From Rhodanobacteraceae bacterium ZG21-1 (GTDB taxonomy: Bacteria; Pseudomonadota; Gammaproteobacteria; Xanthomonadales; Rhodanobacteraceae), in assembly GCA_021390615.1 (NCBI GenBank), contig JAJEJU010000024.1, positions 1,922,001 through 1,986,000 of the forward strand: a stretch of 64,000 bases of DNA, in the 5' to 3' direction. Shown in pieces: positions 8,934 to 17,731 of this stretch. Made by a program: the position numbers and the translations under genes. The first letter of the stretch is position 1, and the number at the start of each line of letters is the position of its first letter. Below the pieces are notes generated by a model, which was given only the letters and a program-made list of their open reading frames with translations, was not told where the DNA came from and searched no databases.

Positions 8934-10244
8934 TCAGCGCCGCTCGAACAGCGCGATCGATTCGACGTGGGCGGTGTGCGGGAACATATCCATCACCCCG
9001 GCGGCAACCAGGCTGAAGCCGCGCTGCGCCAGCAGGCCGGCGTCGCGCGCCAGCGAGGCGGGATGGCAGGATACGTACACCACGCGCCCGGTCTGCTTGT
9101 GCGGCAGGTACTCCAGTACCTTGTCGGCACCGGCGCGCGGCGGATCGAACAGCAGCTTGTCCCAGGGCTCGCGCGCCCAGTCCGCGCCGCGCTGGTCCTC
9201 GAACAGGTTGGCCACGCGGAAGTCTGCATTCGCGATGCCGTTGCGCGCCGCGTTCGCGCGTGCGCGCTCGACCAGGCCGTGCTCGCCTTCCACGCCGACG
9301 ACTTCGCCGACGCGCCGGGCGATCGGCAGGGTGAAATTGCCCAGGCCGCAGAACAGATCGAGCACGCGATCGGTGGGCTGCGGATCCAGCAGGTCGAGCG
9401 CGTGTTCCAGCATGCGCCGGTTCATGCCGGCATTGACCTGCACGAAGTCCAGCGGTTCGAACTCCAGCTCGAGTTCTTCCGCCGCGTCGCGCCCCGGCAT
9501 GCGGAAGGCCAGCCGGGGCAAGGACGGCCACAGCGGATGCACGCTGCTCACGCCGCCCGGCTGCAGATAGATGGCGAAGCCGTGCTGCTGGCCGAATGCG
9601 CTCAGCGCGGCGGCGTCGCGCTCGCTGAGCGGCTTGAGGTGACGGAACACCAGGGCGACCGTGTCGTCGCCGGCGGCAAACTCGATCTGCGCGATGTCGG
9701 CCGCCGCGTCCAGGCCGCCGACCAGTTCGCCGAGCAGGCCGATCTTCGGCCCGATCGCCGGATGCACCACTTCGCAGCGCTCGATGTCAGCCACGTAGCG
9801 CGGGTTGCTCTCCTCGCGGAAACCGACCAGCACGCGCTCCTTCTTCAGCACGTTGCGCACCGACAGCCGGCCGCGGCGGCGATAGCCCCAGGCGGCATCG
9901 GTCAGCGGTTCCAGCCAGCGCTGCGGCGTCACCTTGCCGATGCGCTCGAAATTCTCGGCCAGCACGTTCTGCTTGGCGGCGATCTGTGCGCCGATCTCCA
10001 GATGCTGCAGCGAGCAGCCGCCGCACTGGCCGTAGTGACGGCAAAGCGGCTCGACCCGCTGCGGCGAGCGCGTCAGCAGCTCGATCACCTCGGCTTCGTC
10101 GAAATTGCGATGGCGTCGGCGCATCTGCACGCGCACCCGCTCGCCGGGCAGGCCGCCGCTGACGAACACGGCCTTGCCGTCGATGCGGGCCACGCCGCGG
10201 CCGTCATGGTTGAGGTTGGTGATCTCGGTCTCGAATTCTTTCAT
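8934..10244 (-). CDS. rlmD: 23S rRNA (uracil-1939-C5)-methyltransferase RlmD
   Basis: An RNA m5U methyltransferase of the TrmA/RlmD family, about 436 residues. An N-terminal TRAM domain (from about residue 3, ETEITNLNHDGRGVARI) precedes the iron-sulfur cysteines in CRHYGQCGGCSLQ, with the fourth cysteine in IERCEVVHP. The SAM-binding core has VLDLFCGLGNFTLPIA, and the catalytic cysteine is in VYVSCHPASLARD. It methylates U1939 in domain IV of 23S rRNA. The ATG at 10244 is chosen; a GTG at 10259 is also in frame and neither has a clear Shine-Dalgarno. The two TrmA-family alternatives RlmC and TrmA lack the TRAM domain. Confidence 0.93.
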   Translation of the reverse strand: MKEFETEITNLNHDGRGVARIDGKAVFVSGGLPGERVRVQMRRRHRNFDEAEVIELLTRSPQRVEPLCRHYGQCGGCSLQHLEIGAQIAAKQNVLAENFERIGKVTPQRWLEPLTDAAWGYRRRGRLSVRNVLKKERVLVGFREESNPRYVADIERCEVVHPAIGPKIGLLGELVGGLDAAADIAQIEFAAGDDTVALVFRHLKPLSERDAAALSAFGQQHGFAIYLQPGGVSSVHPLWPSLPRLAFRMPGRDAAEELELEFEPLDFVQVNAGMNRRMLEHALDLLDPQPTDRVLDLFCGLGNFTLPIARRVGEVVGVEGEHGLVERARANAARNGIANADFRVANLFEDQRGADWAREPWDKLLFDPPRAGADKVLEYLPHKQTGRVVYVSCHPASLARDAGLLAQRGFSLVAAGVMDMFPHTAHVESIALFERR

Positions 10245-10313
10245 CGCGGACTGGGGCACGCCGGGACGGTCTCGCCCGGTGGACTGGAAGGCGGAAGATG
10301 GCGTCGAACTGGA

Positions 10314-10946
10314 CTACTTGCGCTTCCAGACGCCTGCGGAGTCCTGATAATACCAGCCCGCACGGGCGTGCTCGATCCAGCTCTGCGCGAAGGCGGCGCG
10401 GATCTGCGCCTCCCATTCCGGATGACCGTTGGCGCTGGCCACCTCGCGGTACAGGGCCGCGCGATCGCTGTTCTCATCGGCCACCGCCGCCTTGATCTCG
10501 GCGCGCTGGCTGAGCGGCAGCTGCGAGGCGTCGCGCACCGCCACCATGCCGTCGCGGCCGAAGCCCAGCGCGCCGCTGTCGAACGAGGCGGCCAGGCCGC
10601 CGCGGAAACGCTCCTGCATGCGCTGCTGGATGCGTTCGGTGGTGGCGTTCTGGATGCGGATGTCCGGCGTCTCGGCCGCCTCGGCTGCAGGAATCAGCAG
10701 ATCGACCAGCATGGCCGACGGCGGCCGCTGCGCCGGCTCCGGCTTGTGCGACGAAGGCTTGGCCGGCGCCGGCTTGTTTGCGTCGGGCGCTGCGCCGCCG
10801 GCATCCAGCACGGTGCCGACGAACTGGTCGGCCGCCTTCTGCGCCGCCGCCTCCGGAAAATAGACGTTGATGGTGACGCAGCCGAGCAAGGTGGACAGCA
10901 ACAGCCCGAGCAGGGAGGCCAGCAGGATGGGGGCGCGTTGGCGCAT
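10314..10946 (-). CDS. DUF1318 / YdbL-family lipoprotein
   Basis: A 210-residue protein with a signal sequence ending in the lipobox LLGC (Cys23), followed by VTINVYFPEAAAQKAADQF. After a Pro/Lys/Ala linker (about residues 50-80), the C-terminal 80 residues match the DUF1318/YdbL family: GRDGMVAVRD, then VADENSDRAALYREVASANG and the final pair WYYQDSAGVWKRK. In E. coli YdbL is a separate periplasmic partner of YdbH and the lipoprotein YnbE; here a lipidated N terminus is joined to the YdbL-type domain. It lies 73 bases downstream of a YdbH-like gene, supporting a joint role in moving phospholipid across the envelope. Confidence 0.72.
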   Translation of the reverse strand: MRQRAPILLASLLGLLLSTLLGCVTINVYFPEAAAQKAADQFVGTVLDAGGAAPDANKPAPAKPSSHKPEPAQRPPSAMLVDLLIPAAEAAETPDIRIQNATTERIQQRMQERFRGGLAASFDSGALGFGRDGMVAVRDASQLPLSQRAEIKAAVADENSDRAALYREVASANGHPEWEAQIRAAFAQSWIEHARAGWYYQDSAGVWKRK

Positions 10947-11019
10947 GTTCGGCTCCGGCGTTGAATAGGGTGAACCGGCTGCATCCGATCCCGTGGGGGC
11001 GGGACCGCTGCATGCGCAG

Positions 11020-13041
11020 TCAGCGGATTTCGGGGGTCGCGCCCGCGGTGGCCGCCTTCAGGCGGCGTACCAGGGTGGGCCAGTCGACCCGGTTCTGGTG
11101 CCCGATGACCTGCAGGTGCGGCAAGCCGCTGCCTGCCAGGATAGTGTAGCCGTCTCCGCTGCTTTCCAGACCACTCATCTGGCACACGTCGCCCTGCAGC
11201 ACGCAGTTGAGGCCGATGCGTTTGTAGCCGAAGGTCTTGAACAGGCGCAGCATGGTGCCCTGCAGGCCGCCGGCGATGCCGCCGCCGCCGACCGTGGTGA
11301 GATTGTTGACCGCGCGCTGGCTGATCCGGCCGCCGCCGTCGGCGCGCAGCGAAGCCTTGAAGGCCACCGGGTTCCAGTCGACCAGGCGCAGCTGCTCCAC
11401 CTCGCCGTCGAGGCGGCCGGTGATGCTGCCGAAGTCGAACACACTGGTCATCGCCGCCAGGTCCAACTGGTTCAGGTGCACGTCGCCGGTGAGCACCGGG
11501 CTGTTGCCGAACGGCTGCTGCAAGGCCAGCCGGGTGATGTCGACGAAGCCGTCGAAGACATGCACGCTCAGGCCGCCCTGCAGTTCGATGCGGTCGCCGA
11601 CCCAGCGCAGCGAGGGAATCGCTCCGCCCAGGGTGCCCGGGAAGGCCGGCCAGCCCAGCGCACGGCTGAACGCGGCCATGTCGACGCCGGTGACCGCGAG
11701 CGAGGTGGACAGCCGCTTGCCGTTGGCCGCCGCCGGTCGCCACTCCAGCTCGTTCACCCGCACATGCCCGTTCAGCAGCGGCAGGTCCAGCGGCTGCTGC
11801 AGGCTCAGCTGGCCGTCGCGGCTCAGCCAGCGCCCCTGTGCTGCGCCATGCTCGAGCCGGTACAGGCTCAGGCTGCGCCAGCCGAGGGTGGTGTCGGGGC
11901 GCTCGCCCTGCGCCGACCAGTCCAGGCCGCCACGCAACTGGCTTACGCCCAGGCGCCCGCCGCCGTCGACGAAATCGAAGCCGTCGGTGTGGAAGGCAAA
12001 ACTGCGCAGCCCGGCCGGTTCCAGGTCCAGGCTGCCTTCCAGGGCGCCGGCCGTGCGCGCGTCGCGCAGACCCAGGCCGGCCAGCCAGGCCTGGCCATAG
12101 CGCTGATAGGCCGCCGGAAAATGCGCCTCGATATGGGCGAGATGCAGCTTCTGCAGACTGCCCTTGGCGTCGAAGCCCAGCGAACCGTCGAGCTGCAGCG
12201 CGTCGGCATCGGCGACGTGCAGCCGGCTCAGCTCGATCGCGCCGGCATGCGCGGCCGCGTTCAATCCCAGCTGCACCGGATGATCCGGCAGGCGGGCATA
12301 CAGCGGCCCCAGCAGCAGCTCGCCGCCGCGCAGGCTGGCGTCCAGCTCGATGCGGCTCTGCGTCCCGGTGGTATCGATGCCCAGCAGGCCGCCCCCGCTC
12401 AGCGCCTGGCCGGCCAGGTTGCCGCCCGGCGAATCGAAGCCGATCCCGTCCAGATTGAACTGGCCCGAGGCCTGCAGGCCCGAGCCGATTACGTCCAACG
12501 CCAGTTCGGCATCCAGTTGGCCGCTCTTGAAGCGACCGCTCCAGGCCTTGGCCAGCAAGCCCTGCAGCCAGGCGGCCGGCAGATGGTGCAGGCTGATCTG
12601 GGCATGGCTGGGCTGGTCCAGCGGCAGCGCCGTGCTGGCCTGCGTCTTGCCCTGGCCGATGTCGACCTGGAGATTGTTCGCGGCCTGGTCGACCACCAGG
12701 CTCAGGCTGGCATCGCTGAACGCCCCGCCCGGCGCCCCGCTGGCCTGGGCGTCGCCTTCGAATAGCCAGCGCAGATCGGCGTCGCGTCGCAGTACGCCCT
12801 GCACGTGCAGGCCGACGCGGCGCCAGCCCAGCATCGGCAGATCGGCCTGCTCGGCCTGCAGTTCGAGTTTGAGCGTGCCGGCGTCTCCTTCGCTGATCCG
12901 CGCCTGCACATTGCGCAGCTCGACGCCCGCCACCGCGAAGACCCGCGCAGCCAACACGGTGTCCGCGCGCGCGGGGGCCGACGCCAGCACCCAAAGTGCG
13001 ACCCCCAGCACGATCCCCCGGCAGCTTGATATGCAGCTCAT
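11020..13041 (-). CDS. ydbH: YdbH-like AsmA-clan envelope protein
   Basis: A 673-residue protein with an N-terminal export signal (hydrophobic stretch GIVLGVALWVLASAPA, cut near ARA) followed by long beta-rich repeats typical of the AsmA/TamB/YhdP/YdbH clan, such as GSLDLEPAGLRSFAFHTDGF and IELQGGLSVHVFDGFVDI. The C-terminal part (SGGISQR-like region GGRISQRAVNNLTTVGGGG, then LRLFKTFGYKRIGLNCVLQ) fits the YdbH C-terminal domain. These proteins form hydrophobic bridges carrying phospholipid between inner and outer membranes. The E. coli homologue is about 880 residues, so this is a shorter form. The next gene is the DUF1318 lipoprotein, as in ydbH-ynbE-ydbL loci. The call rests on motifs and context, not on alignment. 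Confidence 0.72.
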   Translation of the reverse strand: MSCISSCRGIVLGVALWVLASAPARADTVLAARVFAVAGVELRNVQARISEGDAGTLKLELQAEQADLPMLGWRRVGLHVQGVLRRDADLRWLFEGDAQASGAPGGAFSDASLSLVVDQAANNLQVDIGQGKTQASTALPLDQPSHAQISLHHLPAAWLQGLLAKAWSGRFKSGQLDAELALDVIGSGLQASGQFNLDGIGFDSPGGNLAGQALSGGGLLGIDTTGTQSRIELDASLRGGELLLGPLYARLPDHPVQLGLNAAAHAGAIELSRLHVADADALQLDGSLGFDAKGSLQKLHLAHIEAHFPAAYQRYGQAWLAGLGLRDARTAGALEGSLDLEPAGLRSFAFHTDGFDFVDGGGRLGVSQLRGGLDWSAQGERPDTTLGWRSLSLYRLEHGAAQGRWLSRDGQLSLQQPLDLPLLNGHVRVNELEWRPAAANGKRLSTSLAVTGVDMAAFSRALGWPAFPGTLGGAIPSLRWVGDRIELQGGLSVHVFDGFVDITRLALQQPFGNSPVLTGDVHLNQLDLAAMTSVFDFGSITGRLDGEVEQLRLVDWNPVAFKASLRADGGGRISQRAVNNLTTVGGGGIAGGLQGTMLRLFKTFGYKRIGLNCVLQGDVCQMSGLESSGDGYTILAGSGLPHLQVIGHQNRVDWPTLVRRLKAATAGATPEIR

Positions 13042-13086
13042 GTCACGTCATTCTGCTAAAAATTAGCTGAACGACACGGATGCGTC

Positions 13087-13851
13087 ATGCCAATAGCCCA
13101 GCCCGATCTTGCTCCCGGCGCCCTCGAGGCGCTTGCCCGCCCAGCGGCGCCCTATGTTTTGGTGGCCGACGACGACCCGGCCAGCCTGCGCTACCTCACC
13201 GATGCCCTGGCCCGCCTGGGCGCCCGCGTGGAACCTTGCGCCGACGGCACCCAGGCCCTGGCCCAGGGTCGCCGGGCCGCCTTCGACCTGCTGCTGCTCG
13301 ACTGCCGCATGCCCGGCGCGGGCGCGCGGGAAGTGCTGGCGACGCTGCGCAATGACCCGTCGGCAAGCTCGGCCGCCGCCATTGCGGTGGCGACCAGCGC
13401 CGAACTCGACGCCGACGAACGGCACGCGCTGCTTGCCGCCGGCTTCCGCGACACCTTGAGCAAGCCTTGCCGGCTGGACGATCTGCGCCAGTTGCTAGCG
13501 CTGGCCAGGCCGACGGAAAACGGGGAAGCGGTGCTCGACGACGCCCAGGCCCTGCAGAGCAGCGGCGACGACGCCGTGATGCAGGCGCTGCGCAACCTGT
13601 TGCTGCAGGAGCTCGACGTGTTGGACCACCAGCTCGATCAGCTGGCCGGCGACCCGCCAGGCTTCGGCGAGCGCCTGCACCGGCTGCGCGCCTCCTGCGG
13701 CTTCTGCGGCGCCACCGCGCTGGCCACGCGCGTGATCGCCTTGCAGCAGCAGATCAAGCTGGGCATACCGATCGATGCGGCGTCATTGGCGCCGTTCCGC
13801 ACCACGCTGCGCCAGACCATGTTCGCCTTGCAGGCTACCGTCGACGGCTGA
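13087..13851 (+). CDS. REC-Hpt phosphotransfer protein
   Basis: A 254-residue cytoplasmic protein with an N-terminal receiver domain (about 22-138) and a C-terminal histidine phosphotransfer-like domain (about 150-250). Receiver residues are complete: acidic pair in VLVADDDP (28-30), phospho-acceptor Asp72 in LLLLDCRMPG, Thr103 in VATSAE and Lys126 in LSKPCR. The second domain is helical and contains LHRLRASCGFCGA, with His198 in the position of the phosphorylated histidine; the usual Lys-Gly after it is Arg-Ala. No output or kinase domain is present, so it may relay phosphate between other proteins. It is divergent from ydbH with only 45 bases between starts, and tail to tail with recO. Confidence 0.82.
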   Translation: MPIAQPDLAPGALEALARPAAPYVLVADDDPASLRYLTDALARLGARVEPCADGTQALAQGRRAAFDLLLLDCRMPGAGAREVLATLRNDPSASSAAAIAVATSAELDADERHALLAAGFRDTLSKPCRLDDLRQLLALARPTENGEAVLDDAQALQSSGDDAVMQALRNLLLQELDVLDHQLDQLAGDPPGFGERLHRLRASCGFCGATALATRVIALQQQIKLGIPIDAASLAPFRTTLRQTMFALQATVDG

Positions 13852-13884
13852 ACCAGCCGCGGCGGTCCGGCGACCGGTAGCCAC

Positions 13885-14598
13885 TCACGGCCGCGTCATC
13901 GCCGCAGCGAGCACCTGCCAGGAGCGCAGCTCCGCCCCGCCCAGGTGGAAGCGGATCACCTCGCGCATCATCCGGCGCAGCGACTGCAGCCCGCGCGCAT
14001 CGCCCGGCACGCGGTCCTGCCCCAGCGCCAGCAGGTCGGCGCCGCGGACCGCGGCGGCCTCACCCGGGCCGCAGCGGCAGGCACCCAGCTCGGCCTGGTA
14101 GCGATAGTGCGCCTGCGGATCCAGCGGCTCGCCGCCGTCGGCGTCGAACTCCAGCTGCAGCGCATAGCCGATGGCAGCCAGCAGATCCCGTTCGAAACGG
14201 CGCAGCTGCCAGCCCGGCGACTCAGCGGCGGCCAGCCGCGGGAGGGTCTGCGCATAGGCCTCGAACAAGGCCGGATGCGGGTCCTGCCGACCGGTCAGGC
14301 GCACCACCAGTTCATTGAGGTAGAGGCCGGCCAGACCGGCGTTGCCGGACAGGCGCAGCGGCAGGCCGGCTGGCTCGGCGCTGCGCAAGGTGGCCAGTTC
14401 GCCGCGCGCCAGCAGGTCCAGCAGCAAGGGCTGGAAGGGTTCGAGCTGGGCGCGCAGCGCCTGCCCGCGCGCGCTGCGCACACCGCGCGCGACCACGCCG
14501 AGCCGGCCGTGGTCGCGGGTCAGGCATTCGAGCAGCAGCGAGGTCTCGCGATATGCACGCAGGTGCAGGACGTAGCCCGGCTGCTGGTCGATGCCCAT
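13885..14598 (-). CDS. recO: DNA repair protein RecO
   Basis: A 237-residue RecO, which anneals complementary single strands and loads RecA with RecR. It has the N-terminal OB fold (residues 1-80, GYVLHLRAYRETSLLLECLTR then GRLGVVARGVR) and the helical C-terminal domain (LAGLYLNELVVRL, FERDLLAAIGYALQL). The zinc-binding cysteines of many RecO proteins are reduced here to CRCG near residue 180, as in several gammaproteobacteria. It closes the rnc-era-recO block, starting 28 bases after era. Recognition is by order and motifs. Confidence 0.92.
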   Translation of the reverse strand: MGIDQQPGYVLHLRAYRETSLLLECLTRDHGRLGVVARGVRSARGQALRAQLEPFQPLLLDLLARGELATLRSAEPAGLPLRLSGNAGLAGLYLNELVVRLTGRQDPHPALFEAYAQTLPRLAAAESPGWQLRRFERDLLAAIGYALQLEFDADGGEPLDPQAHYRYQAELGACRCGPGEAAAVRGADLLALGQDRVPGDARGLQSLRRMMREVIRFHLGGAELRSWQVLAAAMTRP

Positions 14599-14626
14599 CC
14601 GAAGTTACCCGGGTTTCGCCTGCTGC

Positions 14627-15604
14627 TCAGTCATCGTAGCCGAGCTTTTTCAGCATGGCCTCGTCGTCCACCCAGCCTTCGCGCACCTTCACCCATAGGC
14701 GCAGGAACACTTTGCGGTCGAACATCTGCTCCATCCGGCGGCGTGCCGCGCTGCCGATGGCCTTGAGCTGGGCGCCGCCCTGCCCGATCACGATCGCCTT
14801 CTGGCCGTCGCGCTCGACCCAGATCACCGCATGGATCTCGGCGACACCGTCGGGGCGATCTTTGAACTGCTCGATCTCTACCGTGGTGGCGTAAGGGAGC
14901 TCCTGATCCAGTCGCAGCATCAGCTGTTCGCGCACCATCTCGGCGGCGAGGAAGCGCTCGCTGCGATCAGTGATCTCGTCCGGCGGGTACACCGGCGCGC
15001 GCACCGGCAGGCGTGCCAGGATGGCGCGCTCCAGTTCGCCCAGCCCTTTGTTCTTCAGCGCGCTGACGTAGTGGATCTCGTCGAAACTGTGCTTGCTCGC
15101 CAGTTCGGCGACGAACGGCAGCAGCGCGGTCTTTTCCTTGGTCAGGTCGACCTTGTTGATGGCCAGCAGGCGCGGCACGTTCTGCTCGGCCAGCGCCGCG
15201 TACAGCGTCTCGTCCTCGTCGGTCCAACGCCCTGCCTCGATCACCTGCACCACCAGTTCGACGTCGCTGATCGCGGCGCGGGCGGCGCGGTTGAGGCTGC
15301 GGTTCATCGCGCGCTTGGCGCCGCGGTGCAAGCCGGGCGTGTCCACGTACATGATCTGCCCCGCCTCGCTGCTGGCGATGCCGAGGATGCGGTGGCGGGT
15401 GGTCTGCGGACGCGGGCTGACGATCGACAGCCGGAAGCCGATCAATGCGTTGAGCAGGGTGGACTTGCCGACGTTGGGACGCCCGACCAGGGCAGCCAGG
15501 CCGCAACGGAAATCCGCGTGCGGCAGAACGCCGGCGTGGTCGTCCTCGGGCATTCCGGCGGCGCCGGCCGCGGTTTCCGTTTCATGGTTCATAACGATCT
15601 GCAT
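14627..15604 (-). CDS. era: GTPase Era
   Basis: An essential GTPase that binds the 3' end of 16S rRNA and assists 30S maturation. The G domain has G1 GRPNVGKST (41-49), G2 region SPRPQTTRHRI, G3 DTPG and G4 NKVD. The C-terminal KH domain contains VIGQGGAQLKAIG. At 325 residues it is longer than the 301-residue E. coli protein because of an N-terminal extension of about 25 Glu/Ala-rich residues. The ATG at 15604 is preferred over the one at 15592 because AGAAAGA lies just upstream. The open frame continues back through rnc but carries no family similarity there. It begins 86 bases after the rnc stop. Confidence 0.95.
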   Translation of the reverse strand: MQIVMNHETETAAGAAGMPEDDHAGVLPHADFRCGLAALVGRPNVGKSTLLNALIGFRLSIVSPRPQTTRHRILGIASSEAGQIMYVDTPGLHRGAKRAMNRSLNRAARAAISDVELVVQVIEAGRWTDEDETLYAALAEQNVPRLLAINKVDLTKEKTALLPFVAELASKHSFDEIHYVSALKNKGLGELERAILARLPVRAPVYPPDEITDRSERFLAAEMVREQLMLRLDQELPYATTVEIEQFKDRPDGVAEIHAVIWVERDGQKAIVIGQGGAQLKAIGSAARRRMEQMFDRKVFLRLWVKVREGWVDDEAMLKKLGYDD

Positions 15605-15690
15605 ATTCTTTCTGAGAGGGGACAAGCATGGCCCCACGCCGCGGCGTGCGCCAGCCCGGGCGTGTCGCACATCACGATGACGTCCGGCGG

Positions 15691-16350
15691 CTAGACCGGC
15701 CCGCTGCGTTCCAGCAATTGGCGCAGCACCACTTCGGCCGCGTCCTGTTCGGCCGCGCGGCGACTGCCGCCGCTGCCTTCGCTGCGCAGCGGCAGCGGTT
15801 CGCTGATCGCGCAGCTCACTTCGAAGGTACGCGCATGATCCTCGCCATGGGTGGCGGTCAGCTCGTAGCTCGGCAGGGCCAGGCCGCGGCCCTGCAGCCA
15901 TTCCTGCAGGCGCGTCTTGGCGTCCTTGGAGGAACGCGGCAGCGCAGCGATGCGCGACGCGAACAACCCCTGCACGAAGTCGCGACAGCTGTCGAAGCCC
16001 GCATCGAGGTATACCGCGGCCACTAGGGCTTCGAAGGCGTCGGCGAGGATGGAGTCGCGGCGAAAGCCGCCGCTTTTCAGCTCGCCCTGCCCCAGCCGCA
16101 GCTGTTCGCCCAGCTCCAGTTCGCGCGCGAGCAGGGCCAGCGCCTGGCCGTTCACCAGCTGCGCGCGCAAGCGCGACAGCTCGCCTTCGCTGGCATGTGG
16201 ATGAACCGCGTAGAGCATTTGCGCGACGATCGCGCCGAGCAGGGCGTCGCCGAGGAATTCGAGTCGCTCGTTGTTCGGCCGGCCGGCGCTGCGATGGGTC
16301 AGCGCCAACTCGGCCAGCGACGGATCCCGGAACCGATAAGACAGCTTCAA
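15691..16350 (-). CDS. rnc: Ribonuclease III
   Basis: Double-strand-specific endoribonuclease, 219 residues, that processes rRNA precursors and regulatory duplex RNA. The catalytic signature NERLEFLGDA is at 27-36, and the second acidic cluster DAFEALVAAVYLDAG near 104-118 supplies the metal-binding Asp and Glu. The C-terminal dsRNA-binding domain begins near DAKTRLQEWLQGRGL and ends with SRRAAEQDAAEVVL. It begins four bases after the DUF4845 stop, so the two are coupled, and the order lepB-DUF4845-rnc-era-recO is conserved in this order of bacteria. Confidence 0.96.
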   Translation of the reverse strand: MKLSYRFRDPSLAELALTHRSAGRPNNERLEFLGDALLGAIVAQMLYAVHPHASEGELSRLRAQLVNGQALALLARELELGEQLRLGQGELKSGGFRRDSILADAFEALVAAVYLDAGFDSCRDFVQGLFASRIAALPRSSKDAKTRLQEWLQGRGLALPSYELTATHGEDHARTFEVSCAISEPLPLRSEGSGGSRRAAEQDAAEVVLRQLLERSGPV

Positions 16351-16354
16351 GAGC

Positions 16355-16738
16355 TTACTGCGCCGCGTTGCCGGCCAGCGTCACGCTCTTCTCGAAGTGC
16401 AGCAGGAAATCGACGTTGTACATAAAGTGCACCTGCTTGTCGTAGGCCACTTTCAGCGTGCTGCCGCCCGAGCCGTTGGGCGTGATGGTGATGTTGCTGG
16501 GCTTCACCACGGCATCATCCACGTACTGGAAATCCATCTTCTTGATCAGGTCGGCGCGGATTTCCTCCATCGGCTTGTCCTGGGTGCCGTCGGTAACGAG
16601 CTGCGACATCGCCTTGCTGACGCCCATGAACTCGGTGTACGACGGCACCAGTCGCATCGCCATGTAGCCGAAGAAGGCGGCAATGGCCAGCACGAACAGG
16701 AACCCCACCAGGGTGATACCTAGCTGCCTCGATTTCAT
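16355..16738 (-). CDS. DUF4845 small membrane protein
   Basis: A 127-residue protein with one N-terminal membrane helix (GITLVGFLFVLAIAAFFGY, about 7-25) whose start MKSRQLGITLVGFLF resembles pilin-like leader sequences. The remainder is a soluble domain, probably periplasmic, with VKPSNITITPNG and YDKQVHFMYNVDFLLHFEK. It fits DUF4845, a family of unknown function nearly always found between lepB and rnc. That fixed position suggests a role close to secretion or RNA processing, but this is only context. Confidence 0.85.
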   Translation of the reverse strand: MKSRQLGITLVGFLFVLAIAAFFGYMAMRLVPSYTEFMGVSKAMSQLVTDGTQDKPMEEIRADLIKKMDFQYVDDAVVKPSNITITPNGSGGSTLKVAYDKQVHFMYNVDFLLHFEKSVTLAGNAAQ

Positions 16739-16807
16739 AGTCCCCTCGCTAATGCCGCCGCGCGGCTGGATGGAATACCTGCGCGACCCGTCGGGCCGCG
16801 CACCCCC

Positions 16808-17698
16808 TCAGTGGATGATTGTGCCCATGCGCTTGAACGCCACGCTAGAGCCATTCCAGCTCAACCAGATCAGGAAGGCCTTGCCGGCTAGGTTCTGTTC
16901 CGGCAGGCAACCCCACCAGCGGCTGTCGGTGCTGTTGTAGCGGTTGTCGCCCATCACGATGTAGCAACCTTCCGGCACCAGCGACGGCACCACCGGGTTC
17001 GGGATAGAATTGGGCGTCATCCGCTCCGGCATGCGCGCGGTCAAGTGATCGACGCCACCCAGGTGCTCTTTCCACACCGTGGCGCCGAAGTCGAGCATCT
17101 CCTTGTCCTCGCTGCGCTGAGGATTGCCCACATAAGGACCGACTTCGTCCGCCAGCACCGGCTCGCCATTGATCAGCAGTTGGTCGCCGTGCGATTCGAT
17201 GCGGTCGCCGGGCAGGCCGATCACGCGCTTGATCCAGTTCTGGTTGGGCACGGGCGCATGCGGGTCGGCACAGGTGAGGTCGCCGCTGCGCACCAGCTTG
17301 CCGCTGCCGTCGTTGCACAGATAGCCGGGAAAGCGAAACACCACCACGTCGCCGCGCTTCGGCTCGCCGAGGCTGAGGAACTTGTTGTTGAAGGCCGGCA
17401 TGCGCAGGCCGTAGGCGAACTTGTTGACCAGGATGAAGTCGCCCACGTCGAGGGTCGGCATCATCGAGCCGGACGGAATGCGGAAGGGCTCGGCCACGAA
17501 GGAGCGCAGCAGCAGCACCACCAGCACCACCGGGAACAGCGAACGCGACCAGTCCACGATCGCCGGATCGCGCAGCTCCTCGCCGGCGGCTTCAACCTTG
17601 GCTTTGCGGCTACGGTAGAACAGCAGTCGGTCCAGCGCCCAGACCACACCGAACAGCACGGTGAGTCCAAGCAGAATCGCCGAAAAATCGAAATCCAT
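16808..17698 (-). CDS. lepB: Signal peptidase I
   Basis: Type I leader peptidase, 296 residues, cutting Sec and Tat signal peptides on the periplasmic face. Two N-terminal helices (about 6-24 and 54-66) flank a cytoplasmic loop. The catalytic dyad is Ser78 in PSGSMMPTL and Lys157 in NWIKRVIGLPGD; the GDNRYNSTDSRWWG box lies near the C terminus. The gene is 33 bases downstream of lepA and 69 bases upstream of DUF4845, in line with one lepA-lepB-rnc-era transcript. Confidence 0.96.
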   Translation of the reverse strand: MDFDFSAILLGLTVLFGVVWALDRLLFYRSRKAKVEAAGEELRDPAIVDWSRSLFPVVLVVLLLRSFVAEPFRIPSGSMMPTLDVGDFILVNKFAYGLRMPAFNNKFLSLGEPKRGDVVVFRFPGYLCNDGSGKLVRSGDLTCADPHAPVPNQNWIKRVIGLPGDRIESHGDQLLINGEPVLADEVGPYVGNPQRSEDKEMLDFGATVWKEHLGGVDHLTARMPERMTPNSIPNPVVPSLVPEGCYIVMGDNRYNSTDSRWWGCLPEQNLAGKAFLIWLSWNGSSVAFKRMGTIIH

Positions 17699-17731
17699 GC
17701 ATTAGCTCCTGTTGCAGCGCCTTATCTTGTT

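Noticed and set aside
8598-10964. A 788-codon plus-strand frame over rlmD and neighbours
   Set aside because: Crosses three confidently called minus-strand genes and has no recognisable domain.
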